From positions 1-64,000 of the forward strand of contig JABFSE010000004.1 in assembly GCA_013140765.1 (NCBI GenBank): 64,000 bases of DNA. The letters run 5' to 3'. The number at the start of each line of letters is the position of its first letter. Within the stretch, counting starts at the first letter, position 1. This DNA comes from Sulfuriferula sp. (GTDB lineage: Bacteria; Pseudomonadota; Gammaproteobacteria; Burkholderiales; Sulfuriferulaceae). Of the stretch, positions 1-7,691 are shown piece by piece. The position numbers and the translations under genes are program-made. The notes beneath the pieces are model-generated. The model did no database searches. It was given only the letters and a program-made list of their open reading frames with translations, and was not told the origin of the DNA.

Positions 1-1
1 G

Positions 2-304
2 CCTTGGCAATGGCAATGGCAAGATGACGAATCACAGCGTTATTATTTTTGTGAGCAGCCTAATTGCGCAGTCATTTATTTCAGCGACACAGGGGAAATA
101 TGGCAACAAGCCGCACTACGCACCGTTGTCGGTATAAAGCACCCCACAGCTGACGCGCTGGTTTGCTATTGCTTTGGCGTACATTACGCCGAAGCTGATG
201 CAACAACAAAAGCATACGTCATCGCGCAAACAAAATCAGGCACATGTGCCTGCACCACGCACAATCCGTCTGGACGGTGCTGTTTGAAAGACTTTCCGCG
301 TTAA
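2..304 (+). CDS. CopZ-like zinc/[2Fe-2S]-binding protein (3' part, cut by window edge)
   Basis: This open frame enters from the left edge and ends with TAA at 302-304; the ORF track missed it because no start codon lies in the window. The translation contains YYFCEQPNCAVIYFS, then VCYCFG, then a cysteine-rich end CACTTHNPSGRCCLKDF. This pattern matches the zinc-binding/[2Fe-2S] domain found at the N-terminus of archaeal-type CopZ copper chaperones and in stand-alone bacterial proteins. In the family these cysteines hold one zinc and one [2Fe-2S] cluster. No C-terminal HMA copper domain follows, so this is the stand-alone form. The stop codon overlaps the stop of the convergent nasT-like gene. 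A small WQWQWQ repeat (ggcaat tandem) lies at the window edge. Function in the cell is not established; metal or redox sensing is a guess. Confidence 0.7.
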   Translation, partial: PWQWQWQDDESQRYYFCEQPNCAVIYFSDTGEIWQQAALRTVVGIKHPTADALVCYCFGVHYAEADATTKAYVIAQTKSGTCACTTHNPSGRCCLKDFPR

Positions 305-876
305 GCTATGGGGGGTATCGCCCGCATAATCGCCTCAGCGATTTCTACCAGCCTGCGGTTTTCAGCCATCGCAGTGCGGCGCATAGCGTGGTAGGCATCG
401 CTTTCGCTCATGTTTTGATCGGCCATCAGACGTTGCTTGGCGGCGGCAATCAAGTCACGCTCTTCTTGTGAGCGATTGGCTTTATTGGCAGCATCTACCA
501 ACACCTGGTGCTCTTCAAAGCGTACACGGGCGACTTCTAATATCGGTTGTAAACGTGCGCTATCCAGGCCGTCAACAATATAGGCAGAAACCCCCGCCTT
601 AAGTGCGGCACGAATAGACTCGCTGGCGTGATCATCGGTAAACATCACCACAGGACGCGGGCAGTCGCGGGTGGCGACGCACAAGTGCTCTAGCATATCG
701 CGGTTAGGCGAATCTGCGCCTATAATAATCACATCGGGTGCGCACTTAGCAATCGCACTCGGTAGCGCAAAAGCAGACGCAACTAGCTCTGCGACTTTGT
801 AGCCTTGGCTATGAAATGCTTGCTGTAATTTTTGCGCTCGTTGCGCATCGTCATCTACTATCATCACGGTTAACAT
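301..876 (-). CDS. nasT: NasT-like ANTAR-domain response regulator
   Basis: The 191-residue protein has a receiver domain (VMIVDDDAQRAQKLQQAF at the start) and a C-terminal ANTAR RNA-binding domain (about residues 125-190, QRLMADQNMSESDAYHAMRRTAM). ANTAR regulators of nitrate assimilation (NasT, NasR) bind leader hairpins and prevent transcription termination. The usual phosphorylation region is partly retained (VIIIGADSP in place of a classic D-x-T/S region), so it may work without phosphorylation as NasT does. It is the last gene of the nitrate operon, with a GGAGG ribosome site before ATG. No nasS gene is next to it in the window. Function assigned from domain order and context; the exact signal is unknown. 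Confidence 0.8.
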   Translation of the reverse strand: MLTVMIVDDDAQRAQKLQQAFHSQGYKVAELVASAFALPSAIAKCAPDVIIIGADSPNRDMLEHLCVATRDCPRPVVMFTDDHASESIRAALKAGVSAYIVDGLDSARLQPILEVARVRFEEHQVLVDAANKANRSQEERDLIAAAKQRLMADQNMSESDAYHAMRRTAMAENRRLVEIAEAIMRAIPPIA

Positions 877-879
877 CGC

Positions 880-1248
880 TTATTCCTCCACGCCTTGCAC
901 TACCCAATCGGCAATGCCTTGCAACAATGTCTCACTCTCGCCCAATACGGGCAAAACGCTTATTTCAACTTGCGGGTATTGCGCACGTAAATCCGCTACG
1001 ATACGCGGAAAGTCTTCACGTATATGCGCACCCACACCGAGAAACATGGGGGCAATATCAATCTGCAGTATCCCTAATGCCACCATGTCGGCAACGGACG
1101 CAGGCAATCTTGGCGACATCAGTTCAAGATAAGCTAATGCGACTTGTCGCGCTGGTTGCCGCGCTTGCAATATCGTTTGCAAACGCTCAAATGGTTGTGC
1201 CCAGCGCGAATCGCGTGCGCCGTGTGCAAATAAAATCAAGCCTTTCAT
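880..1248 (-). CDS. cbiX: Short CbiX/SirB-type chelatase
   Basis: A 122-residue single-domain protein beginning MKGLILFAHGARDSRW, typical of CbiX/SirB chelatases that put cobalt or iron into sirohydrochlorin; the PMFLGVGAHIREDFP segment carries a second conserved histidine. The short length matches the small CbiXS form, which acts as a dimer. In this operon the useful reaction is iron insertion to make siroheme for NirB, with the methyltransferase gene a few genes upstream. It overlaps the end of the preceding PDC-sensor gene by four bases (ATGA), showing translational coupling, and is followed three bases later by nasT. Metal preference (Fe versus Co) cannot be read from sequence. Confidence 0.8.
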   Translation of the reverse strand: MKGLILFAHGARDSRWAQPFERLQTILQARQPARQVALAYLELMSPRLPASVADMVALGILQIDIAPMFLGVGAHIREDFPRIVADLRAQYPQVEISVLPVLGESETLLQGIADWVVQGVEE

Positions 1249-2192
1249 GATTTACCCGCCACCAACAAGGCTTCCGCCCGCGCACCTAAATACACGTACA
1301 AGCCTAGACCTACCAGCAACCCAACTGCGGCAAACATCATCCACACGGCTTCGACTAATTCATGCGTCATGCCTAATGCGGATTTGAACATGAGCAACAA
1401 AGCCTCTATCGACACGGCTATCAATATCGCGGCAATAAAGCGTGTAATAGTACGCCGCGTTGAGCTGTGGCGGAATATGTCTTTGTGCATCAACACCTCT
1501 TCCTCCAATATGGTTTTACCCAAATCAAAAATCGCCAATGCCAAAGTCAGGAAAATAATCACCCCAAACGGCTTCAAATGTAACGCCGCCGTATCATTAC
1601 CGATATAACGTAACGCCATCAACTCATCAAACGCAGCGTACAACAACACGCCCGCCACTGCCGCCAAACCCAAAACAATGACAATATAAACCGCCTTGAA
1701 TATGGGCAAAAACTGCCGCCGCGCATGGTCGCCCATCATAAATTCGATAGCACCTGTCAAATCTATATCTAACACGACATAGCAAGTTTCACCCGTATCA
1801 GGATTGACTAACGGCAATATCGCCGACACGCAGAGCATATTACTGGCGCTAGACAAATACGGCGCAGTCACACTCACGCCTTGCCGTCCTTGTGCCAACG
1901 CATAATAAGGTCGCATACTGCGATCGCGCCCCAACCCGCTACTACTGGCATTTGCCGCATGACCCGCCGCGATATTGTGGGTAATTTGCTTACCACTGGC
2001 ATCCAACAAATACAGCAACTCTGCAAATGGATAATGCGTCACCACACAATTCATCGCCTTATGTCGCGCATCGTCCAACACCAGCAATTGCGTATCGCCC
2101 ATACCCGTCAATATCGACGACAGCAGTTCGTTCAGCGCATCATGGTATTGATGATAACGCTCAACAACGGCAAGATAGCTCATGCTACTCAT
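1245..2192 (-). CDS. Membrane protein with PDC/Cache-type sensor domain and no output domain
   Basis: A 315-residue protein. Residues about 10-160 resemble a PDC/Cache ligand-binding domain (PFAELLYLLDASGKQITHN, RDRSMRPYYALAQGRQGVSVTAPYLSSASN, CYVVLDIDL), the fold used by chemoreceptors and histidine kinases. The C-terminal half holds about four hydrophobic helices (about 178-200, 222-240, 265-285, 290-310). There is no kinase, GGDEF or methyl-accepting domain and no N-terminal signal peptide. It lies between nirD and cbiX, with an AAGGAA ribosome site. A role in sensing nitrate or nitrite, or assisting its uptake, is inferred only from context. Confidence 0.6.
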   Translation of the reverse strand: MSSMSYLAVVERYHQYHDALNELLSSILTGMGDTQLLVLDDARHKAMNCVVTHYPFAELLYLLDASGKQITHNIAAGHAANASSSGLGRDRSMRPYYALAQGRQGVSVTAPYLSSASNMLCVSAILPLVNPDTGETCYVVLDIDLTGAIEFMMGDHARRQFLPIFKAVYIVIVLGLAAVAGVLLYAAFDELMALRYIGNDTAALHLKPFGVIIFLTLALAIFDLGKTILEEEVLMHKDIFRHSSTRRTITRFIAAILIAVSIEALLLMFKSALGMTHELVEAVWMMFAAVGLLVGLGLYVYLGARAEALLVAGKS

Positions 2193-2201
2193 GCGAATTC
2201 C

Positions 2202-2531
2202 TTAACAAGCAGGACGTTCAGCGAGACTTAGCCAAACGATACCCGCAGCGTCTATTTTAGTTTGCAAACATGACGCATGTCCTTCATCGGGGGCTTCAGC
2301 GTCCCCCGTGTCCAAGCCTATTTTCCAGCCATGTAACGGGCAAGTCACTGTTTTACCCGCAACGATACCTTGTGATAATGGGCCACCTTTATGCGGGCAT
2401 TTATCATGCAAAGCGAAAACTTCATCACCATTACTACGGAACACCGCAACGTCACCCTCTGCCGTCTGCACCACGCGTGCACCTAGAAACGGGATTTCAC
2501 TCACATTACAAACTTTTTTCCATTCACTCAT
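2202..2531 (-). CDS. nirD: NADH-nitrite reductase small subunit (Rieske-type)
   Basis: A 109-residue protein with a Rieske-fold motif pair: CPHKGG (about residue 45) and CPLHGW (about residue 63). Having Cys-x-His twice, it may hold a [2Fe-2S] cluster as in assimilatory NirD forms, whereas enteric NirD lacks these ligands. It is the small partner of NirB, which reduces nitrite to ammonium with NADH in the cytoplasm. Unusually the gene is separated from nirB by a PilJ-type sensor gene, although all read in the same direction with short gaps. Length is normal for the family. Confidence 0.9.
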   Translation of the reverse strand: MSEWKKVCNVSEIPFLGARVVQTAEGDVAVFRSNGDEVFALHDKCPHKGGPLSQGIVAGKTVTCPLHGWKIGLDTGDAEAPDEGHASCLQTKIDAAGIVWLSLAERPAC

Positions 2532-2555
2532 ATCGCTACCTTTAGTATTGGTTGG

Positions 2556-3374
2556 TTAGACTTTATAAATTGACTGATACATTTCCGTCGCCACGTCCAT
2601 AGCTTCTAACACGTTTTCGCTACTGCCTGCCACATACTGCATACTGGTTGAGGTTTGCACACCTAAACTATAACTAGTCAAAGCACTGGCAAAGAACCCC
2701 CACTGACTATTCGCTAACAACAACTGCGTAGCAATGTCAGGCGTATTTTGTGGCGCGGCGCGTAATTCGGCTAAAGCCACTTCAAACTCTTTACGCGCAT
2801 CATTCAGTCCATGCTCAATACTCGCATCCTGCAATCCAGCCGAACGGAAAAAATAAAACTTAGCGCAACGTTGCGACAGCATACGTTCACGCCCCGATAG
2901 GTTGACCAAGTGCCCAACCGCCGTGCCCGAATACTTAGTCAACGCGACAGTGGCAATATGTGCCGTTTTCAACACATCTTCATTCAACGCTGCTATTTTT
3001 TTAAGTCCATCCATACTCACGGGCGCAACAGCCGCATTACGATAAGGCATCCACAACGCCGCCAATTGCACATATAAAGCGCGTATCTCTGGCGTCGGCG
3101 CAAACGCGGTTAATTCAGCCAATTGGCTTTCAAACAAAGTAACTGAATTATGCAAAATCACCTTTGCCCTATCAGGGTAAACCCCCAACACTAACTGGGC
3201 ATAGGCTTTAGCGATGCGCTGTGACAACATACGCTGACGACCCGCTTTGTTAATCGCTGACGCAATGGTCAGCGATTCCGCTTTTGCATGAACTGGTAAT
3301 ATCGTCAATAAGGGTATCGCTAACAAAGCCCCGAGCAAACTACGTCGCTGTGGCATGAAATTCTCTGTGCGCAT
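2556..3374 (-). CDS. Secreted PilJ-type (nitrate-sensor-like) helical domain protein
   Basis: The chosen start (272 residues, ATG preceded by AGGGTG) lies just after the nirB stop; the longer ORF would overlap nirB. An internal hydrophobic N-terminus (RRSLLGALLAIPLLTILPVHAKA) is a likely signal peptide. Two copies of a motif follow: NKAGRQRMLSQRIAKAY and NLSGRERMLSQRCAKFY. These are typical of the PilJ/type IV pilus chemotaxis transducer N-terminal domain (PF13675), which in NarX-like sensors carries the nitrate-binding P-box-like helix. Here the domain stands alone with no transducer. Its place between nirB and nirD suggests it binds nitrate or nitrite in the periplasm. What it signals to is unknown. 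Confidence 0.7.
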   Translation of the reverse strand: MRTENFMPQRRSLLGALLAIPLLTILPVHAKAESLTIASAINKAGRQRMLSQRIAKAYAQLVLGVYPDRAKVILHNSVTLFESQLAELTAFAPTPEIRALYVQLAALWMPYRNAAVAPVSMDGLKKIAALNEDVLKTAHIATVALTKYSGTAVGHLVNLSGRERMLSQRCAKFYFFRSAGLQDASIEHGLNDARKEFEVALAELRAAPQNTPDIATQLLLANSQWGFFASALTSYSLGVQTSTSMQYVAGSSENVLEAMDVATEMYQSIYKV

Positions 3375-3384
3375 AATAGACACC

Positions 3385-5814
3385 CTAAGCTGACAACATT
3401 TCAAATTCATGCTTACCCACACCGCCCTCAGTGCGGTCTAGCCATGGGTCAGTTTCATTCTGCACTGAGAACAACATGCGTTCGTATAACGCCTTACGCC
3501 CTGCTTCGTCTTCTAATACGCGCTGCTTGACGAAATCCATCCCCACACGAGCGATGTAATGCACGGTGCGTTCCAGATAAAAACCTTCCTCGCGATACAA
3601 TTGCAAGAAAGCGGCTGAGTATTCCATCACTTCCACATCTGTTTTCAGCTTCACAAAGAAATGCGCGACTTCGGTTTTAATCCCGCCATTACCACCGATA
3701 TAGATTTCCCAACCTGAATCCACGCCGATAATGCCCACGTCTTTAATCGCGGCTTCGGCACAGTTACGTGGGCAACCTGATACCGCGAATTTCACCTTGT
3801 GCGGAGCCCACATCTTCCACAGTGCTTTTTCTATATCGACACCCAACTTGGTCGAATCTTGCGTACCAAAACGACACCATTCGCTACCCACACAGGTTTT
3901 CACAGTACGCAACGCTTTACCGTAAGCCAAGCCTGACGGCATGTCCAAGTCTTTCCACACGCCTGGCAAATCGGCTTTTTTGACACCCAGTAAATCAATA
4001 CGTTGACCGCCTGTTACTTTAACCGTCGGTATGGCGTATTTATCCGCCACATCGGCGATACGGCGCAATTCAGCAGGCGAGGTTTGCCCACCAAACATAC
4101 GCGGAATAACTGAATAGGTGCCGTCTTTTTGGATATTGGCATGTGCGCGTTCGTTGATAAAGCGCGACTGCGGATCGTCTTTCGCCTCACCAGGCCAACT
4201 CGAAATCAAATAATAATTCAGCGCAGGGCGGCAACTTGCACAACCGTTAGGCGTGCGCCATTCCATTGCCGACATGACTTCAGGGATGCTCAATATTTTT
4301 TTATCGCGTATCGCCGCACGCACTTCAGCATGGGTGTGGTCGGTACAGCCACACATCGCTTTATTTTTAGGGGCTTCAGAATAATCGCCACCCAATACCG
4401 TTGCTAATAGCTGCTCTACCAAGCCAGTACATGAGCCGCAAGACGAAGAGGCTTTAGTGTGTTTACGCACATCTTCCAATGTGAATAAACCTTTTTCTTT
4501 AATCGCTTTGACTACCGTGCCTTTGCACACGCCGTTACAGCCGCACACTTCCATCTCATCAGTCATCGCCGCAGCGCGGTTTTGCCCTTGGTGACCGACG
4601 TCGCCCACGTGACTTTCACCAAACATCAGATGATCACGTATATCAGTCACATCACGCCCATCACGCAACATCTGGAAATACCAGGCACCATCCACGGTGT
4701 CGCCATACATCACCGCACCGACGATTTTATTATCTTGAATGACGATTTTCTTATATACGCCGCCGACAGGATCAGACAGCAATATCTCTTCAAACTCATC
4801 GCCGCCCGTAAAATTGCCTGCCGAAAACAAATCTATGCCCGTCACCTTGAGCTTGGTCGAAGTAACTGAACCCACATAACGCGCAATACCAAACTCTGCC
4901 AGATGATTCGCCGCTACTTTAGCCATTTCAAACAATGGCGCGACCAGCCCGTAAGCGATACCACGGTGATTGACGCACTCGCCTATCGCATAAATACGCG
5001 GGTCAAACGTCTGCATGGTATCATTTACCACGATACCGCGATTGCAATGTATGCCAGCCGATTCAGCCAATGCCACATTTGGGCGTATGCCGACGGCCAT
5101 CACCACGATGTCCGCAGGGATTTCATCGCCATCTTTGAATTTCACCGCGCACACGCGACCTGATTCGCCTTGCACTAATTCAGCAGTATGCTTTTGCAAC
5201 AGGAATTTCAGCCCTTTAGCTTCTAGGCTTTTTTGCAACAATTTCGCCGATGGCTTATCTAATTGACGCTCCATTAGCCACTCGTTGATATGAATAACAG
5301 TCACATCCATACCGCGCAATTTCAGTCCGTTAGCCGCTTCTAAACCCAACAAACCGCCGCCGATGACCACTGCGTGCTTATGCACTTTCGCCGCGTCTAT
5401 CATCGCATCGGTATCAGCAATATCACGATAGCCAATCACACCAGGTAAGTCCTTACCAGGCACGGGCAAAATAAACGGATTAGAACCCGTTGCCATAATC
5501 AATCTATCGTAGCTCGCCGTCATGCCATCATCAGCAGTCACCACGCGCTTGTTACGATCTATGCTCACGATTTTTTTGTTCAGATGCAGCGTAATGCCAT
5601 GCTCGCTATACCAATCCACATCATTAAGCATAATGTCCTGTATGGTTTGCTCGCCTGCGAGTACAGGCGATAACAAAATACGATTATAGTTAGCGTGCGG
5701 CTCTGCACCAAACACGGTAATCTCATACATATCTGGGGCTAATTTCAGCAACTCTTCTAAAGTACGCACACCTGCCATACCATTGCCGACCATAACCAAC
5801 TTCATTTTTTCCAT
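3385..5814 (-). CDS. nirB: NADH-nitrite reductase large subunit
   Basis: An 809-residue enzyme of normal length that reduces nitrite to ammonium in the cytoplasm. Domains in order: an FAD/NAD(P)H-dependent reductase domain (VMVGNGMAG at the N-terminus, GGGLLGLEAANGL about residue 152); a BFD-like [2Fe-2S] domain (CGCNGVCKG ... SSSCGSC about 425-465); a second, less complete cysteine group (MCGCTD ... NGCASC about 490-530); then the sulfite-reductase-like half with the siroheme/[4Fe-4S] ligands CVGSEWCRFG and SGCPRNCAE (about 640-690). A good ribosome site (AAGGAG) precedes the ATG. A 129-base gap separates it from the SUMT gene upstream, the longest gap inside the operon. Confidence 0.95.
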   Translation of the reverse strand: MEKMKLVMVGNGMAGVRTLEELLKLAPDMYEITVFGAEPHANYNRILLSPVLAGEQTIQDIMLNDVDWYSEHGITLHLNKKIVSIDRNKRVVTADDGMTASYDRLIMATGSNPFILPVPGKDLPGVIGYRDIADTDAMIDAAKVHKHAVVIGGGLLGLEAANGLKLRGMDVTVIHINEWLMERQLDKPSAKLLQKSLEAKGLKFLLQKHTAELVQGESGRVCAVKFKDGDEIPADIVVMAVGIRPNVALAESAGIHCNRGIVVNDTMQTFDPRIYAIGECVNHRGIAYGLVAPLFEMAKVAANHLAEFGIARYVGSVTSTKLKVTGIDLFSAGNFTGGDEFEEILLSDPVGGVYKKIVIQDNKIVGAVMYGDTVDGAWYFQMLRDGRDVTDIRDHLMFGESHVGDVGHQGQNRAAAMTDEMEVCGCNGVCKGTVVKAIKEKGLFTLEDVRKHTKASSSCGSCTGLVEQLLATVLGGDYSEAPKNKAMCGCTDHTHAEVRAAIRDKKILSIPEVMSAMEWRTPNGCASCRPALNYYLISSWPGEAKDDPQSRFINERAHANIQKDGTYSVIPRMFGGQTSPAELRRIADVADKYAIPTVKVTGGQRIDLLGVKKADLPGVWKDLDMPSGLAYGKALRTVKTCVGSEWCRFGTQDSTKLGVDIEKALWKMWAPHKVKFAVSGCPRNCAEAAIKDVGIIGVDSGWEIYIGGNGGIKTEVAHFFVKLKTDVEVMEYSAAFLQLYREEGFYLERTVHYIARVGMDFVKQRVLEDEAGRKALYERMLFSVQNETDPWLDRTEGGVGKHEFEMLSA

Positions 5815-5943
5815 TGCAAATACTCCTTATGATTGCAGATAGCTCACTATCAACTCGTTCACTAACGCCAACAAACAAAGGAGCCGCGCCGTTGCAGCTA
5901 ACAAATGTTGATGCGATAAAATCAAAACACTAAATCTAAAAAC

Positions 5944-6696
5944 CTATGCAGCTTGCGCCATCCATGCAGATTGCACGGCTATATCAGCCAGTTTCACCAC
6001 GTCGCCTAACACGATAATAGCTGGGCTACCTATTTCTGCCGCCATCATCGCCACGTGTAAAGTTTGCAATGTTGCGCGTGTTTGGCGTTGCGTTGCCAAC
6101 GTACCATTTTGTATCGCCAACGCAGGCATATCTGCACGCATCCCACCTGCCAACAACTCAAGCACAATATCAGGTAGATTTTTAACGCCCATGTAAATCA
6201 CCAAGGTCGTCCCACCTGCCGCCAATGCTTGCCAATTAACACTATTACCATCACGGCTATGCCCAGTCACAAAGGTCACGCCAGGTGCGCTATCTCTATG
6301 CGTGACGGGCACGCCTACGCTCGCAGGTGCGGCAATACCTGCGGTAATCCCGCTAATCACCTCAACGGCAACCCCTGCCGCACGCAATGCTTCGATTTCT
6401 TCGCCGCCGCGCCCAAACATAAACGGGTCGCCGCCTTTCAGCCGCGCCACTGTCAAACCTGCTTGCGCCTCAGCTATCATTTGCTTATGGATATAAGCCT
6501 GCGGGGTTGATTGGCAACCACCGCGTTTACCCACATAAACGATACGTGCATTAGCGCGTGCATGTTCCAGTAAAACTGGATTAACCAAATCATCGACCAA
6601 CACCACATCTGCGCTATTTAACACCCGCACCGCCTTGAGCGTTATCAACTCAGGGTCGCCAGGTCCTGCGCCGATTAAATACACTTTCCCGTTCAT
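5944..6696 (-). CDS. cobA: Uroporphyrinogen-III C-methyltransferase (SUMT)
   Basis: This 250-residue SAM-dependent enzyme makes precorrin-2, the branch point to siroheme. Family motifs are clear: VYLIGAGPGDPELITLKA at the N-terminus, ARIVYVGKRGG, VARLKGGDPFMFGRGGEE and the GITAG.AAPA segment. It is the stand-alone form without the CysG oxidase/chelatase half, so other enzymes must finish siroheme; cbiX downstream can supply the chelation step. I chose the ATG at 6696 (AAGGAG seven bases upstream) rather than the GTG at 6702. It directly follows ybiB and precedes nirB, whose siroheme it serves. Confidence 0.92.
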   Translation of the reverse strand: MNGKVYLIGAGPGDPELITLKAVRVLNSADVVLVDDLVNPVLLEHARANARIVYVGKRGGCQSTPQAYIHKQMIAEAQAGLTVARLKGGDPFMFGRGGEEIEALRAAGVAVEVISGITAGIAAPASVGVPVTHRDSAPGVTFVTGHSRDGNSVNWQALAAGGTTLVIYMGVKNLPDIVLELLAGGMRADMPALAIQNGTLATQRQTRATLQTLHVAMMAAEIGSPAIIVLGDVVKLADIAVQSAWMAQAA

Positions 6697-6698
6697 AT

Positions 6699-7691
6699 TC
6701 ACACTCCTTCAGCCATCGTCAGGCTATTAGTTTCCATCGCCACGATGGCTTTTGCCTGATTCATATCACTGGTGTAACCCGCACCATACAAGCAACATGC
6801 CAGCTGGTTGATAATCGACAATGGTATGGGTTGCCGTCCAGCCATCGCATCATGTATCCACGCCGCAGTGGTCACGGCATCTATACTATTAGGCAAATGC
6901 GGCACTGTTTTTAATGGCCCAGCTTCGGCCTCAAATAGCATCTGCGACCGCCCGTCATGGCTATACAATAAATCAGGACGGCGCTTAGGATTCGCAAAAG
7001 CCTCGCCTTCAGTACCGCGCAATAACAATGCACGTAAGCCTGTAATCTCAAAAAAATCACGCATTTTAGTCAAATACTCAGGGTGCGACACACTCACCAG
7101 ACGCAAACTATCCCCCTCAAATGGCGAAATCATTTTTGCCAACGTATGTGCGGTATTACGCACCCCCAAACGATTCCGCAATGCCAGCAAATTTGCCAAG
7201 CCTGGCGACAAAACAGCCGTAGGCACAAAGGCAATGTTATCTTGCGCTAACGCCGTATTTGCCTGCGCCAGATTGCCGCTCGGCAAGATTCCCAATTCAC
7301 GCAAAATATAGGCGGTGGTAATGCGCCCCTGGCTTTCCAACGTGCCATGAATCAACACAGGTATGCCAAATCGCACTAATAACATAGCCAACAAAGCCAC
7401 TAAATTCGGCTGATGACGCGCACCGTTATAACTAGGGATGACCACGGGTATCGCGCCCGACGCAGGGGTCGCCAAGCGATACAAGCGCGATTCTACCGCC
7501 TGATAAAAACCCAGCAATTCATCAGCCGATTCGCCTTTCATACGCAATGCAATCAAAATCGCGCCCAACTCCATTTCAGGCACGCCGCCATCCATCATCG
7601 CGCCGTACAGCTGGGCGGATTCATCCACGCTCAAATTACGCGCTCCATGCACGCCGCGTGCAATTTCTTTCAAGATGGCTGAATAACTCAT
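6699..7691 (-). CDS. ybiB: YbiB/TrpD2-type glycosyltransferase-fold protein
   Basis: A 330-residue member of the anthranilate phosphoribosyltransferase-like family (MMDGGVPEMELGAILIALRMKGES in the helical domain; PNLVALLAMLLVRFGIPVLIHG in the second). YbiB/TrpD2 proteins share the TrpD fold but bind nucleic acid and lack the normal anthranilate-site motif. Such genes are often found in nitrate-assimilation operons of betaproteobacteria; the reason is not known. The start ATG overlaps the nasA stop (ATGA), implying coupled translation. It is not a tryptophan enzyme by context, as there are no other trp genes nearby. Confidence 0.8.
   Translation of the reverse strand: MSYSAILKEIARGVHGARNLSVDESAQLYGAMMDGGVPEMELGAILIALRMKGESADELLGFYQAVESRLYRLATPASGAIPVVIPSYNGARHQPNLVALLAMLLVRFGIPVLIHGTLESQGRITTAYILRELGILPSGNLAQANTALAQDNIAFVPTAVLSPGLANLLALRNRLGVRNTAHTLAKMISPFEGDSLRLVSVSHPEYLTKMRDFFEITGLRALLLRGTEGEAFANPKRRPDLLYSHDGRSQMLFEAEAGPLKTVPHLPNSIDAVTTAAWIHDAMAGRQPIPLSIINQLACCLYGAGYTSDMNQAKAIVAMETNSLTMAEGV

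Noticed and set aside
5-22. Tandem ggcaat repeat at the window start
   Set aside because: Only three units and part of a coding frame (WQWQWQ); not a CRISPR or regulatory repeat.
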